DNA of 64,000 nucleotides, taken from the NCBI GenBank assembly GCA_024529925.1, contig JAFEUB010001040.1, positions 25,001 through 89,000 on the forward strand. Reading direction: 5' to 3'. Below are positions 46,302 through 58,032 of the stretch, one piece after another (position 1 is the first letter of the stretch; each line of letters begins with the position of its first letter). The translations under genes were made by a program, and so were the position numbers. This stretch comes from Ophthalmolycus amberensis. Lineage: Eukaryota > Chordata > Actinopteri > Perciformes > Zoarcidae. The notes beneath the pieces are model-generated. The model was not told the DNA's origin. It saw only the letters and a program-made list of their open reading frames with translations, and searched no databases.

Positions 46302-49300
46302 TTCATGGCGTGCATGATTAATTACGTTCGAGTTGTGAGTTATTGCTACGTCAAATATGTTGCATCATGGATGTATTTTGCGGCATTTTAATACAAGCGT
46401 TAGCTAACTGCTTTGCAATATAATGATTACAGACAACTAGGATCATAAGCTAACTTAGTTAGTCACTATACAATAAGGTCAGTGAAGGCCTCATGCCTTG
46501 TGGGATGTTGTTGTTTTGGGCTTGTAACGGGGGAGAGCGAGTCTATGACCGGGAGAAGATGGTTAACGATGTTAGAGAACGTTAACAGTGTTGACTGTTT
46601 GTTTGGCGTAGGCTACGGCCCACAGTAGCCTGTGTACTGTCCACAAATACAGGACCACAAGTAATATAACGTCTCGTAGCTTTCCTGACCAAGGGTCGCT
46701 ACAATATTAATTAATACATGGATTTAATATTAAACCATAAATAAAAAAGACAACTAGATTGTGTTACTGACTTCAAAGATTGATTGTCTTGAACATCCAC
46801 CCCGTGAACTAACCTTTTGATTCGAACGTTAGCTGATTTTAGCCAGTAGAGATGGCTGAGATTAAGTTATCATTAACGTTGGAGTGAATAAATTAGCCTT
46901 TTAAAATATTTTGAAGTTGTCATTTTGAGTGCTGTCATTTTGGGAGCAGTTAACACACATTTTCTGATCCACTTTTGTCATGTTTTATTTATCTATCCCC
47001 TAGGAATCACTGAGGCGGGACATCCTTCAGAGATTGCATGATAGACTGGTACACATCTTGGAGAGGCAACCTCTTGACATTGAAGGGCTACAGATTTGCA
47101 TGCCATCAGGATTTAGTTTTATTAAGTGCTCTACATGAAATAGTGGATGTAGGAGAGAATATATTGTCTGCACTTTCAAACATAAATACTCTTATCCAGC
47201 AGGAGAGAGAGAATGAACAGACATTTGTAACTCTGGAGTTGCAAAGATGTTCTGGACGTGGGCGTCCACGATTGACTGTGTCATTAGAGACTCTCACACA
47301 TCTTGTTGAAGTTGGGCTGCCATCAAATTGCATTGCCAAACTCCTTGGTGTGTCAAGAGCAACTCTATTTAGACGGATGGCCGAAAATAATATCTACATG
47401 TCTGGTCAATATAGTGGCTGCAGTGACGATCAACTAGATTCATTGGTCACAGAAATTAAAGGCAGTCTAGTCCGAGGTGCTCTACTTGCAAAGGGACACA
47501 AAGTGCAATGGGACAGAGTCTATGCATCTATGCATCGTGTGGACAGTGTTGGTGTGCTTGCAAGGATGAGCCGATTGGGATGTGTGGTGTGGAGAACATA
47601 CTCTGTTCCTTACCCAAAGTACATGGTGCACATTGACACCAATCACAAGCTTATCAGGTATGTCTACATGCTATCTGTATGTACATTAATTCTAGTGATT
47701 TTAAAATAATGTCTAGTGTTGTATATCTTGTATTTTGTGTATTGTATTATATTATTAACATGGCAACCATGATACAAAATCACATTGAACTTCATTGAAT
47801 TGGAATTCCATAAGCTGATTTTGTAGTGTTCCCATTCCCACAAATATTATTTTGTGAGACCTATGCTGCTAGAGATGTTTTTTTATTGTGTTTAGGAGTT
47901 ACTTCTTGTCTAATTTGTTTTGGCCTAGGTACAACTTTGTTATCTTTGGGGGAATAGACGGCTATTCAAGAAAGGTAAGACTTATAATTGTCAAGTGCCA
48001 ACAGCTGCAAAGTGTTGCTGAACATCCCTGTTGTAAGCACGGAGGCTTATAAAGGTTTTTCTCCTTCATAAGCTTCATTTTATATTCTGTACAAACAGAT
48101 GGCGAGCCTTTGGTAAAATATATAATTTGCCCTCATTGAAAAATGTCCTCTTGCTTTCCTCACATCTGATCGTGTAACCTACCACTTTCCATTGCTGAAG
48201 AAAAGCAGGCCTTCTACAAATTCACATGACCGTCGTAATTGTATTTTTTTTGTAAACTGGATGACAGCACTGCTTATCCCACCCATCCTATGTTAACCTT
48301 GAGGCTGTGATTTTAACATTTAACAACTTTACTTTCAAAGTGTCCATCTATCCTTTTCAGTGAGCTTTGATGTAATTGTCCATGTCGTAAGACTTGTCTG
48401 AGCTGTCATGAGATATCATTATATTGAATGATTCTCCAGTAATGAGTTGTTTTCTTAATGTTGTACATGTCATTTGGGCATTGATTGTTTTGCCCCTGAA
48501 AGAACATTATAGTTTGATGTATGTCTCGAGGAAAACTGATTCAAGTTCTAATATGTTGTTCTTCCTGTACTTGCAGATTATGTACCTGAAGATAGCAGAC
48601 AACAACCGGTCTGACACTCACTTGGTCTTCTTCAATGAAGCTGTTAATGAGCATGGGTTTCCTCTGAGGTATTCATGTTATTTCAATGTAATACCTTGTG
48701 TGATTGTTGACCTATCCTTAACATTAAGATGCTTCCCTCAAATAGCTACATCAGTTCAAAAACAGGAATTGAACCCCTCCTGTGTTTGTGATGCTTGAAC
48801 AACATCGATTTCAATTGTGCATACTTATTTGCCTGATGAGGTATATTTAAATTCACAAAATTATATTATAATATTTTCAGAGTGAGGAGATCATGGAGGA
48901 GAAAATGTGGGAGTAGCAGAGTTAATGTTCTCAGTTCGTGGAACTGACATTAACGGCTTCATTGCAGGGAAAAGCGTACACAATCAACGGTGAGTTAAAC
49001 CTCATTTTGGGAACTTTAAAACTTAAAATGTATCCTTAAGATTCCTTTTAACGAACCTTCACAAACAAGAACATTTGAATTTTCACAGAAACATACTGGC
49101 CATGAACATTTTAAAGCAAAAACTTACTTTTAAAGTGAATTTCATAATCTTATGGACCCCCTCCATGTCGGTCAGTTGATACTTTAAAATGAATACAATA
49201 TTAAGTTAGAATTATTGCCACTGATTCAATGACTGGGGCTGGGGAGAAGTAAACAGTTCCTTAAGTGATCTCTTGTACAAGTTCTGAAAATGATCTTTTT

Positions 49301-50174
49301 TCCCCTCAAATACAGAATTGAACGCCTGTGGCGTGATGTGTTCATGAGTGTAACAGTATTGTATCATGTATTATAACACCCTGCACTCTCTTGAGGACCA
49401 ACACCTGCTTGACATCAGCAACATCCTGTACATATTCTGCTGCCACTACGTGTTTCTGCCACGAATACAGGCAAGCCTGGATGTCTTCAGTGAGGCGTGG
49501 GACAACCATTCCATCAGGACAGAGCAAAACCTGACACCAAACCAGTCGTGGCAGGTGGGCCAGGCCCTGAATCCTGTTGCGGCTCCTGAAGTAATTTTTT
49601 TAATGTCTCATCACAATCATAAAATAACTCCCCTTCTTGTATTCTAAAAGCCTTGGCTTTGTGCAAGCAATAATAGGGTTGTCCAACACAACTGCACAGT
49701 ACTTTGGAATGATGTTTTTGCACCTCGAGTAACATGGAGAGAATCTTAGCATAGCTTCATCTTTTCCATTATATTCCATGATTACCTTCATATTTTACCC
49801 CCATCATTTATTTTATTCATGGATAATTGCATTCCATTTTCTGTCTTTCATTCAGACCTATTTTGTAATAAGCAGTGGTAAGGGCACAGTGCTTCTTTCA
49901 ATTTGTGTGTGCATATTAAAGGTAATTCAATACAATTCATATCCACTTATCTGTTTTTTTTCAGGGTATACCAGAGATTCAATGGGAGGAGAGTGGATAC
50001 CCAAATGAGCCTCATCCTGGGGTCAATGTTCCTACACTGGACAGGCCTCTCTCAGATCCTGAAATGATGCAGCTGCAAGACCACATTGAGCCATTGCAAG
50101 AGTCTGACAGTTTCGGAGTGGACATGTATCTCAACGCTGTCCAATATGTTGAGAACTTAATTGAGGCAAGGTAA
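46260..50174 (+). pseudogene. Integrase-core (IS3EU-like) transposase, frameshifted
   Basis: Seven exons with GT/AG borders: 46260-46295, 47004-47657, 47939 region (47929-47974), 48577-48668, 48881-48989, 49316-49590, 49965-50174 (stop taa). Exon 1 gives MASGSGGAPASS. Exon 2 has GRGRPRLTVSLETL, a helix-turn-helix (NCIAKLLGVSRATLFRRMAE) and VHIDTNHKLIR with the first catalytic Asp. Exon 3 gives YNFVIFGGIDGYSRK; exon 5 SDHGGEN-like (second Asp); exon 6 QRIERLWRDVF (Glu) and CCHYVFLPRIQ. The Asp-to-Glu spacing is 34 residues. It would cut and join element ends. Frame breaks at about 47100, 48888 and 49360 make it a pseudogene. The first break could be hidden by an alternative acceptor at 47109. 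Confidence 0.82.
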
Positions 50175-50261
50175 TTATTACATGCTCGACGTGTCAAACT
50201 CCAGTAGAATTTTCAGTAAGTAATTAAACTTGAAATGATTTGTTTACTTACCGCTTACTAT
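50175..50261. other. 3' flank of transposase gene
   Basis: Short AT-rich DNA between the stop codon and the LTR-like insertion. No poly(A) signal seen in it. Confidence 0.4.
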
Positions 50262-50785
50262 TGTTATGACTGAGTCATGATATAGGATCATATATGCTGT
50301 GTATTGTGACTGTTTTCTGTGTATCCGGTAGATGAGAGGTGATTGGACTGGGGACTCATGAGGCGGGACATAAGAAGGCAGCTGTGGAGGCGGGCCGTCG
50401 TCTCTCCCTCTTCTCCCCGGCTCCCAACCGGACCGTCCGCCCTAGCACATCCTATAGCTAACACTGTTAGCCTAACAGTCCATGTGGTGGTCGGGGTGAG
50501 CCGCTCTTTTGTTTGCTGTTCTTTTCTCCTGTTTTGGGTAGGGAGTTAGGTAAGCTGCCTGTCTTTTCTTTTGTTTGGGAGTAGGTTAGGTAGTGGATTA
50601 ATAAAGATTGTTTTGTTTATTGTTTTGGGCCAGGCTCACCCTGACGTATATTGCTACCAATGGTGTAAAATAATAAATATGATGGACTGTATTACAGCAT
50701 ATAACTGGTCGTTCTTGGGAGTGGTAGAGAGGGGGGAGACCTTATACTATGCTGCGTCCAGGTTCCCCTAGACCGGGGCGCAACA
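50262..50785 (+). mobile_element. Solo LTR-like insertion with 4-bp TSD
   Basis: A 524-bp segment from tgttatgactgagtcatg to ggggcgcaaca, flanked by ctat on both sides (50258-50261, 50786-50789). It contains poly(A) signals (taataaag at 50597, aataaat at 50670). TG...CA ends and a 4-bp duplication fit a solo LTR. No internal region. Confidence 0.62.
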
Positions 50786-51442
50786 CTATGTTCAAGTTTA
50801 TATTTCCTTCTTTTTTTTTATGGTGAAGATATAGCACAATGTGCCCACATTACTCCTGAACTTCCCAAAAATGTTTAACATGTGTGAAGTAGTGACTTAG
50901 AGCATTTCATTTGAAGTTTGCATTGTTTTTACTTATGCCTTTCTTGCATACAATTTGTACATAAAAACAATTCAAAAACAACAACAATGTACTGCAGTGG
51001 TATTGAACACTTGAATGAAATAATCATATTTAGAGAACTTCAGAAACTAAATAGGGCATATGAGGTCATATGTGAACAGGAATTCAAATGCAACACCTTG
51101 ATATTTGCATCTACACAAGCCCAGAACTGATGGAAATCATCATGTCCTGGTGGAACATCTTATAGGTCTGGTAGTGGCTTAATTAAAACAATTATCTTCA
51201 AAATGGATGTAATGCATATTTTTGTGTCTGATGTAATGCATATTTTTGTATCTGAAAAAATGTGGTGAAACAAGTCTAAGTTGTGAACCAACTTTTCATA
51301 GTATTTTAAATCGTTTTTAACAGTATTTTTTAACTTCACAGGTTAAAAAATGTCAGGTGGTGCAACCACATATTTATAAAGAAATATATATATATTCCTC
51401 ATATTTATTCAAACTGAAATTTTTGACAAGTATCCCTTAGAG
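50786..51442. other. Transposon interior, no gene
   Basis: AT-rich DNA between the convergent genes. A duplicated 'gatgtaatgcatatttttgt' (51208, 51231) is the only structure seen. No missing HECT C-lobe exon was recognised on the minus strand. Confidence 0.4.
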
Positions 51443-52198
51443 CAGTGATTCTCAACTGGTGGGTCGCGACCCAAAGGTGGGTCGCGGACCCGTTTTCAGT
51501 GGGTCGCGGGCCTTTGCCTGACAAAAAAAAAAAAAAATTGTGATTTTATTTTGAAGGGCATTTTTTTTGCAGCGGAATTATTCCAGCATTTACGGCACTT
51601 GTTCAGCGGTGCAGGAAAAACACCGACCAATGCGTTGTGAATCACATCACGTGATGCAGCTCAGCCAATCAACTATGGGTATTCTGACAAGTTTCCTGAC
51701 TCAGTGAGATGTACACACACCGTGACACACGGGGAGAGACGAGGACACAGAGAGCAGAGCAGGACTGTTGAGTTGCGAGATGTGAAAGTCAAATCATAGG
51801 ATGATTTCCAAAAGAGAGAAATGTCCAGAGAGACCAGTCATTAGACTCTGACTAGACAGACTCATATAAGTGAATTCTTCCAACACTACTTTCTCTTTTT
51901 AGAAGATGAGAAAAATATAATATTGTGGCTTTTTCACTTCACCCTGAATGAACTGAATTAAAGCTGCAGCGTAATTCAGTGAAAATAATTTTTCTAAATT
52001 GAATTTCGTTACGTAATTTATTTTTTAATCCAGCCATTATTTTACTTCAAATGAGATGAACATTTATTCATGTATTTCTCTGTATTATTTATAATCCATC
52101 CAGTTAAACTTGAAAAATGAGAATAATATTTGTTAAAATATAATTGGTGTACTTTCTTTATTTGACAGTTGTTTACTACACAGAGTCGTTACTGTGCC

Positions 52199-52237
<39 letters not shown>

Positions 52238-52308
52238 GGGTAGTGGGTCCCGGCTTGTCATTAAGGGGTGATGGTGGGTCCCGCAGCCAGACCAGTTGAG
52301 AACCACTG
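51443..52308. mobile_element. hAT MITE with perfect 8-bp TSD
   Basis: An 866-bp element with ends cagtgattctcaactggt and accagttgagaaccactg, flanked by the exact 8-bp duplication ccttagag (51435-51442, 52309-52316). The 'gggtcgcgacccaaaggtgg' start and 'tagtgggtcccggctt' end are those of a very common fish/vertebrate hAT family. A (ta)n tract lies at 52203-52232. No ORF. Confidence 0.95.
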
Positions 52309-52584
52309 CCTTAGAGTGTCTACTGTGTCTAACATCGTATTTTGTGGTTGTGTTTGATATATATACAATAATTTATCATAATTGCGTTCTCTTGGCCAGC
52401 TATTTAGTATATTTAACTTTACATTTAAACAGAAACATAATACAATTGTACTGAAAATGTATCAAAACTGGATAGGTTTTATGGAATGAAATGATATAAG
52501 TCACGAATTGATACAATTATTTTAAAAGGAAATAGTGGACTCGGACACAAAAATATGCATGTCATGTCATTGACCCTTACACAG

Positions 52585-53131
52585 TGTTGAGAATAGAATT
52601 CGAGTAACAGACTGAGATCGAGGCGTTTAGCTCAATTCAAGCAATTCAACATTTATTTGTGACAGAAGTATTATGTCCAGCAGTTGAACGAGCCCGGACT
52701 CTAACAAGGTGTGTCAAAGTGAAACCTAACAGCGCTTAATATAGAGATGCGCATGCGGTGTCATAGGTCCTCCTTTTGGAGCCCATTGGTCAAAGCAAAG
52801 ATGGAGGCGGATCTGTTTTTAGCTATCAGACAGCCTGGTGGAGCTCTGGGCAACTTCACCCACACTGGCTCACTTCCGGATCCCGCCTTCTCTGGAACGT
52901 CAGTGTGTGTGAAATGTTGTTAACACTCAAGGTGCCGGAAAGGGTGCAGTTCTAAGCTATTTCGAAGTCTCTGTGTGAATAGATAAGAGAGCTCTTTTCC
53001 TAACTCTAAGATGGCAGTTTCTGCCCTAATCTGGTGGTTTAAGCAAGCGTTACTTTCAGGGCCACTGTATCTGTTTCTATCGTGCGAACAGGCGACGGAA
53101 TGCCCTGTTCGGAGTTTTTGACCTACTTACA
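52585..53131 (-). mobile_element. LTR-like segment downstream of the HECT-like gene
   Basis: 547 bp with TG...CA ends on either strand (plus: tgttgagaatagaatt to acctacttaca). On the minus strand it shows a TATA-like 'tatattaagcgct' (about 52745) and a poly(A) signal caaataaatg (about 52650). No clear duplication. It lies 140 bp beyond the last HECT-like exon and may have cut off further exons. Confidence 0.45.
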
Positions 53132-53271
53132 GTGACCTCACAACTCCGCAATATAAGCTTATAAGTATAGCATATTATTTAACATTGAATGAATATATTT
53201 TTATTTACAACAGCTGACCACTTAATTGGTTAGACTGTCATGTCACAATTATATTGTTTCAATAAGATAAT

Positions 53272-56200
53272 TTATAAAATGATTACTGCATGTGAAAGCA
53301 GTTCTTGGAACAGCCAGTCGTGATTGGTGGAGGTTGGCACAGGGAGATCCCAGGACAGGCAAAGATCAGTCACACTGGTGGTTCCTTCTGCAGAAAGTTC
53401 TGCATTCTTAAGCTAAAAAAAGCACACATTCACAAAATGAATTAAGAATTTAATAATTGCATGCAGTTATTTCTGGGCAATCAACAAAAAAGGCAAAAGG
53501 TAGAAATTGTCAACATTTGGAAAAAAACCACAGGGACAAAATAGCTTTGGAAATCAGATCTTGCATCAGATGACATACACATGTAGCATTGTGGTGCATT
53601 GGTGTTGGGCATGCAAACTTTTAACTACATTACTGACGAATCCAATTGTTTCACGATGGTCAAGATCAGGACAGTCCCGAAGGGTCAGAGTTGATACTGC
53701 AGTGTCTGTGCTCCCGCCAGTCAGCAGGGTCACCACAGGCAAACAGAAAGCACCATGCAGGAAGGAATGGCCTATCATTCGATCCGCCATCTCAAACAGG
53801 TTGCTTTCCCGAAGCACAGCGGCTGCAGAGGGAACCCGATGTTCTTTTTCGCCTTCAAAAAGGCTTGTACGAGCAGCAGAGCCTTAATTTAAAAAAAGGA
53901 GGTTTATTTAGATTGAGCATTGACAAGGGTGTATTTAAATAAGCTGAGTGTTTACATGTCAATAAACATTCAGGTTCTTGCTATGGACAGTGTTGAGATA
54001 TATATCTCAACATTGTCCAATAAATGTTTGACAGGTCCAATTAAACATATTTGTCTGTGAAAAGATAATGGGTGACAGACCAGCTGTTTCTGGAAGGGAG
54101 TCAACATCCCTCTCTTTGTACACATACACGTACACATACACACATACTCACCGAAATTTATACTGAAGCCAGTCTTCAGTTTCTGCATGGCCATTGACAA
54201 AACATGTCGGTTGACACCGTCACCGACTGCTGCATCACCTTGAAAATACAGATGACCACAGATGAAGACTACAAGCAACCAGATGACAAGCGATATACTA
54301 GACAAAGCATTGCGCTACATTCGTTTGAGATTCCACTAAGAATGCAACAATTTCTGTCTTCTGTGGAAAAGGAAACATGCACGAAATCCTCATTATGCAA
54401 ACTCTTTTTTTAAAGTCGCTAACTATTCAGTAACACTGTTTGGTAATACCTCTCAGCCTGCACCTGAATGGACTTGCCCAGTTAACATCATTCCTTTTAT
54501 AGAATGAAATGATTGAACTGTCCTGTTCTTCTTCTTCATGAAACAAGTCAAGTGAGAGAAGGAGCCGTGGACATTCCAAGTGACGGTCCAGGAGTTCTTC
54601 TCTAAACAACTGACATGCTTTCCGGGGGTCTACTTCATTCGCCCATGCTGAAAAAAAGAAAAAGGGTTGGTGCAAAGGAACTTCTAAACTACGTAGTCAT
54701 ATCAGCTGCCATCCCAGAGTCAGTCTGATTTTTTTGTCTCGACAGTGACATTTTGGAAGCCCTGCAGTATACTAACGGTAGGTACTTGAAATCAATGTTG
54801 CTTTTGAATTTACTGGATCAAACATCTTGTAGCAACATTTCTTTTGGGGATCTTTGTTTTGTTACAGTGTTTGTGAGTAGTCACTAAACCATTTACAGAC
54901 AAAGTTTTCCCATTTCAAATGATCCTACACCAGTAAAGACTCTGAATAATCACCTGCTGAAAAAGATGGTGTTAATCGTGGAACCGAAGGTCCTGGCAAT
55001 TCCTCTCTCCTTGTCGGACTGGCTGCTACAGTGTAGAAAGCATTGTCCACTCTTAGGACAGACGAAAAAACATTTCACTCACAAGAACGGGAAACGGACA
55101 AATCAAGAGTGGTGGTTATTATTCATATATTTCTTCCTTTATACAGTCTCCCTCCATCATACAAAAGTATGCCAGATGCTCTCTACATGTTCTCCTCCTC
55201 AATCAGAACATAAACGTGAGTTAGTCAAACATTCTTACTGGTCACCACATGTGCTTGCATGAGATGGGAGGACAGCAAATGGGAATGATTCAAGACAGAT
55301 TGGGCAAACCTACAACAAAAAAGCCAACACAACCAATTACATTTCAATGAGATAAGTGTCATGGTTAATGAACCTCTTGTAAACATGTGACAATTGCTAA
55401 ATACAGTATATATAATGATATAATAAAAAATGAGTGCACACGCGTGTCCCAATACAAACAGTAAATTTGTTGAGATGTTATAATCTGCCGCTTCACACTC
55501 CTGCAAGCACCATGTCATGATGTACTAAAATATCTGCAACCTTGCTTCCCTTGGTGAAAAAAGAACAACGCTTTATTAATGAATTGCAAGGTTACATTAA
55601 AAAAACACATCAATTACCTCTAAGGATTCCCCGATTCCTGTGGTAGGTGGGACTGGCTGCTCCATAAGATGGCAATCTTCGACAAGAGGCGTCCTAGATT
55701 CACTCTCCTTAAAAGGACAAAAAGAGAGAGCTAGGTGCTATAGAATTTGAAACTGTCATTTGCGCAAGCTCAAATATTAAATATTTATTTGTCAAATGAA
55801 AGAAATGTTGAAAGAACAGCTTACAATCAACGTGGCATTGCATCCTTTCACATGTAACGGCAACAGCTGTAAAGGCATTTGATTGCCACATGTAATGCAG
55901 TTTGACTGCGGCATCTTTGCGAACTCTGCTGAACTAAACGGAAGTGGTTCAGTGGAAAGATGCTCCTGTAGTGGAATCAAGAACACTATGTTTTTGCCAT
56001 TGTTGGACGCCGCTTTAAGGAGCCTTGTGGAGTACCCCTCAGAGTCAGTTGGAATTATAGACAGCTTGCGACGTCCGCTGCCACCTATTTTAAAATGGAA
56101 AGAGGAACAAAACAAGTGTCCTTCAAAACCTTGTAACCATACATACATTGATATCAGGCAAACTATAACTATGTCCTCTACAATGTGAGGATTGATATGA

Positions 56201-57560
56201 ATAGCATTTCATAGTGGAATGTCACAAAACACATTGCTGGGGCTTTGAATGTGAAAAACAAATTGGAGATTGAGAAAAATGCTACCTGAACCCTTGAAAA
56301 ACATCCAGCTTCCTTTTAAGGTTTTCAGTTTAGGAAATTCTTCCTCAAGTACTGCCACAATCTTGAAAACAAAGTTACATTTTCAGCATGTGATTACCAA
56401 TTTTAATCGTTGAGCATTCTACAACATTGTATATGTGATTACCTCACTGTGTGTCAAGGTGTCTGATAGACTAAGCATCCTCTTGCCAAGGCCAGCATGG
56501 GCAAGTTCTAACTCGTCAGAGCCCTTTGGTGTAGACTCCATGGGTCCTGGAAGGGCATATATATGAAAGTCTGTCCTTTTCACAATGCAAGGGGTAGGGG
56601 CTGAGAAGCGTCTTTTTCCTCTTGGCTGATCAGTACTGAACATACTCGGGAACTGCCTAATGTGGGAATGACAAAAGACATTTGTAAGGGAAAGTAAGGG
56701 TAGATAGTTTATTAAATCTAGAGTAAGATTTTTGAATAATGAACGGAATGTATGGCTTAGTTGATAGTTTTTGTTTACGTACATTAGTTTCAATAACTAA
56801 TTATTAATAGATAAATAAAACATCAACCATCGTAGATGTACGCTGGTTGATGTTTGAATAGCAGCATAAGAGGACATAGAGAAACGCAGACTAAGGAAAA
56901 ATGATCGAACAATGTCGTAAAACCACCAGCCATGATATTGTCATTAACTTTGTAAAATGGTGGACGAGCTCTGAGATCGGATGTGTACAGGATTAAAGTT
57001 ATATTTTCGTCTTGTACTGCCAAATGTAGCGATAGTAAATTAAATGCATCACCTTCTCATGGCCTGCCTCACCCTATCATCGTTATTAGGGACAGGTTGG
57101 GTGCTGGATCCCAGCCTGACTGGTGCACTGACTGGTAGGCTCTCTGCTCACCTGCGATGCAGTTGTGGCCACGGACAGCTCCCTCGCTAATAATTGCACC
57201 AAAGCCCGTGCTGCTACCTCAGCTTGAGGCGACAGACCCTGTCACACAGTCAGTTATTTTCACGAATTGTAACTTAGTTCCAAGATGTTACTTTGCAGAA
57301 GAACCAAATTAGCATGCAGAAACTGTAGACAACACTAACGTTAGCTAGCTAGCTAAGCTTATGGAGCTACACGATTAAACCGACTAAGAAGTTTCAAATA
57401 ATTCTCAGAATTATCTCCGCTAACATCATAACTTATCAAAACGAATAATAATTCATGGTTCGAGAACATGTCATGACTCACAACAAGGGGGGGGGGGGGG
57501 GTACATTAATTATGTTTCACTTACACTTGAAGCGGGAGCTCCGCCACTACCAGATGCCAT
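53272..57560 (-). CDS. UBZ-like zinc finger / HECT-like protein (G2E3-like)
   Basis: Twelve exons, minus strand: 57560-57525, 57238-57152, 56652-56443, 56361-56286, 56084-55825, 55707-55618, 55309-55246, 55025-54954, 54647-54450, 54238-54152, 53882-53638, 53406-53272. They sum to 1560 nt, 519 residues, with no frameshift or internal stop. The start is in the right TIR (MASGSGGAPASS). Residues 85-195 form a domain with AGLGKRMLSLSD and FPKLK. Two motifs share exact C-x2-C-x11-H-x3-C spacing (C199/C202/H214/C218 and C255/C258/H270/C274), as in Rad18-type ubiquitin-binding fingers. Residues 300-519 match the HECT region of fish 'G2/M phase-specific E3 ligase-like' proteins (NRHVLSMAMQKL, ADRMIGHSFLHGAF, LCLSWDLPVPTSTNHDWLF). 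The model stops at HAVIIL, before the C-lobe catalytic Cys. Either a GTAATC donor at 53288 leads to lost exons or it is ligase-dead. Confidence 0.75.
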
Positions 57561-58026
57561 TGTTTGCTGAGCTGACTTCTGACCTGTTGCCTCCGCAAAT
57601 TGCGTAACTCTAACGCTGGCAGCCCCGTGGGGAGGGGAGGGGGGAGCTGCGCTCATGTGATTGGTTGAAAAAGAGAACGTTGAAAAAAACGCATTTGTGA
57701 ATCCAGCGACGTCAGGGGAGTCTCAAAAATAGAAAGACAGATCTGTGAAGAAATGCATACAAATCCACAAACAAATATAAAAAATCCACACAGAAATACA
57801 TACAAATGCAGAAATATATTTGTGATTTCTTTTTACATTTATATAAATCGTAATTCATTTATTTGTGCATTGGAATGTATTTGTAAATCCTTCTGTGTGC
57901 ATTTGTAAATCGAATATATTTGTGAATTGTTCTGTGCGCATTTGTGAATATTTATTTGTGCATTGGAATGTATTTGTAAATCCTTCTGTGTGCATTTGTG
58001 ATTATTGAGACTGATCTGACCCCATA
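57519..58026 (-). repeat. Right terminal inverted repeat (508 bp)
   Basis: Read on the minus strand it repeats the left TIR: same terminal 80 bp, subterminal cacaaat motifs, GC-rich part, ATG at 57560-57558, the same 12 codons (two silent changes seen) and gtaagt donor (57524-57519). It is longer because a ~50-bp subterminal block is duplicated at a 93-bp offset (57857-57906 and 57950-57999). The match ends a few bases into the intron on both sides. A G-run lies just inside (57486-57501). Confidence 0.92.
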
Positions 58027-58032
58027 TCCTCC

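Larger units (their letters stand above)
45866..58026. mobile_element. 12.2-kb IS3EU-like transposon with HECT-like cargo
   Basis: A 12,161-bp DNA transposon. Its outermost bases tatggggtcagatcagtctc (45866 on) are exactly inverted at 58026. A 6-bp duplication tcctcc flanks it (45860-45865, 58027-58032). Removing it restores the host LINE endonuclease frame, which fixes the ends independently. It holds two convergent spliced genes whose first exons lie in the inverted repeats: an integrase-core transposase (46260-50174, plus) and a UBZ-like/HECT-like protein (53272-57560, minus). An integrase-type transposase with a 6-bp duplication and TAT-starting ends fits what I recall of the IS3EU superfamily. 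Between the genes sit later insertions (50262-50785, 51443-52308, 52585-53131). The frameshifted transposase makes this copy non-autonomous. Confidence 0.85.

Noticed and set aside
45866..58026. A 2-bp TA duplication as target site of the big element
   Set aside because: Shifting the ends to tatgggg...ccccata gives a 6-bp tcctcc duplication and restores the LINE frame, which the TA reading does not.
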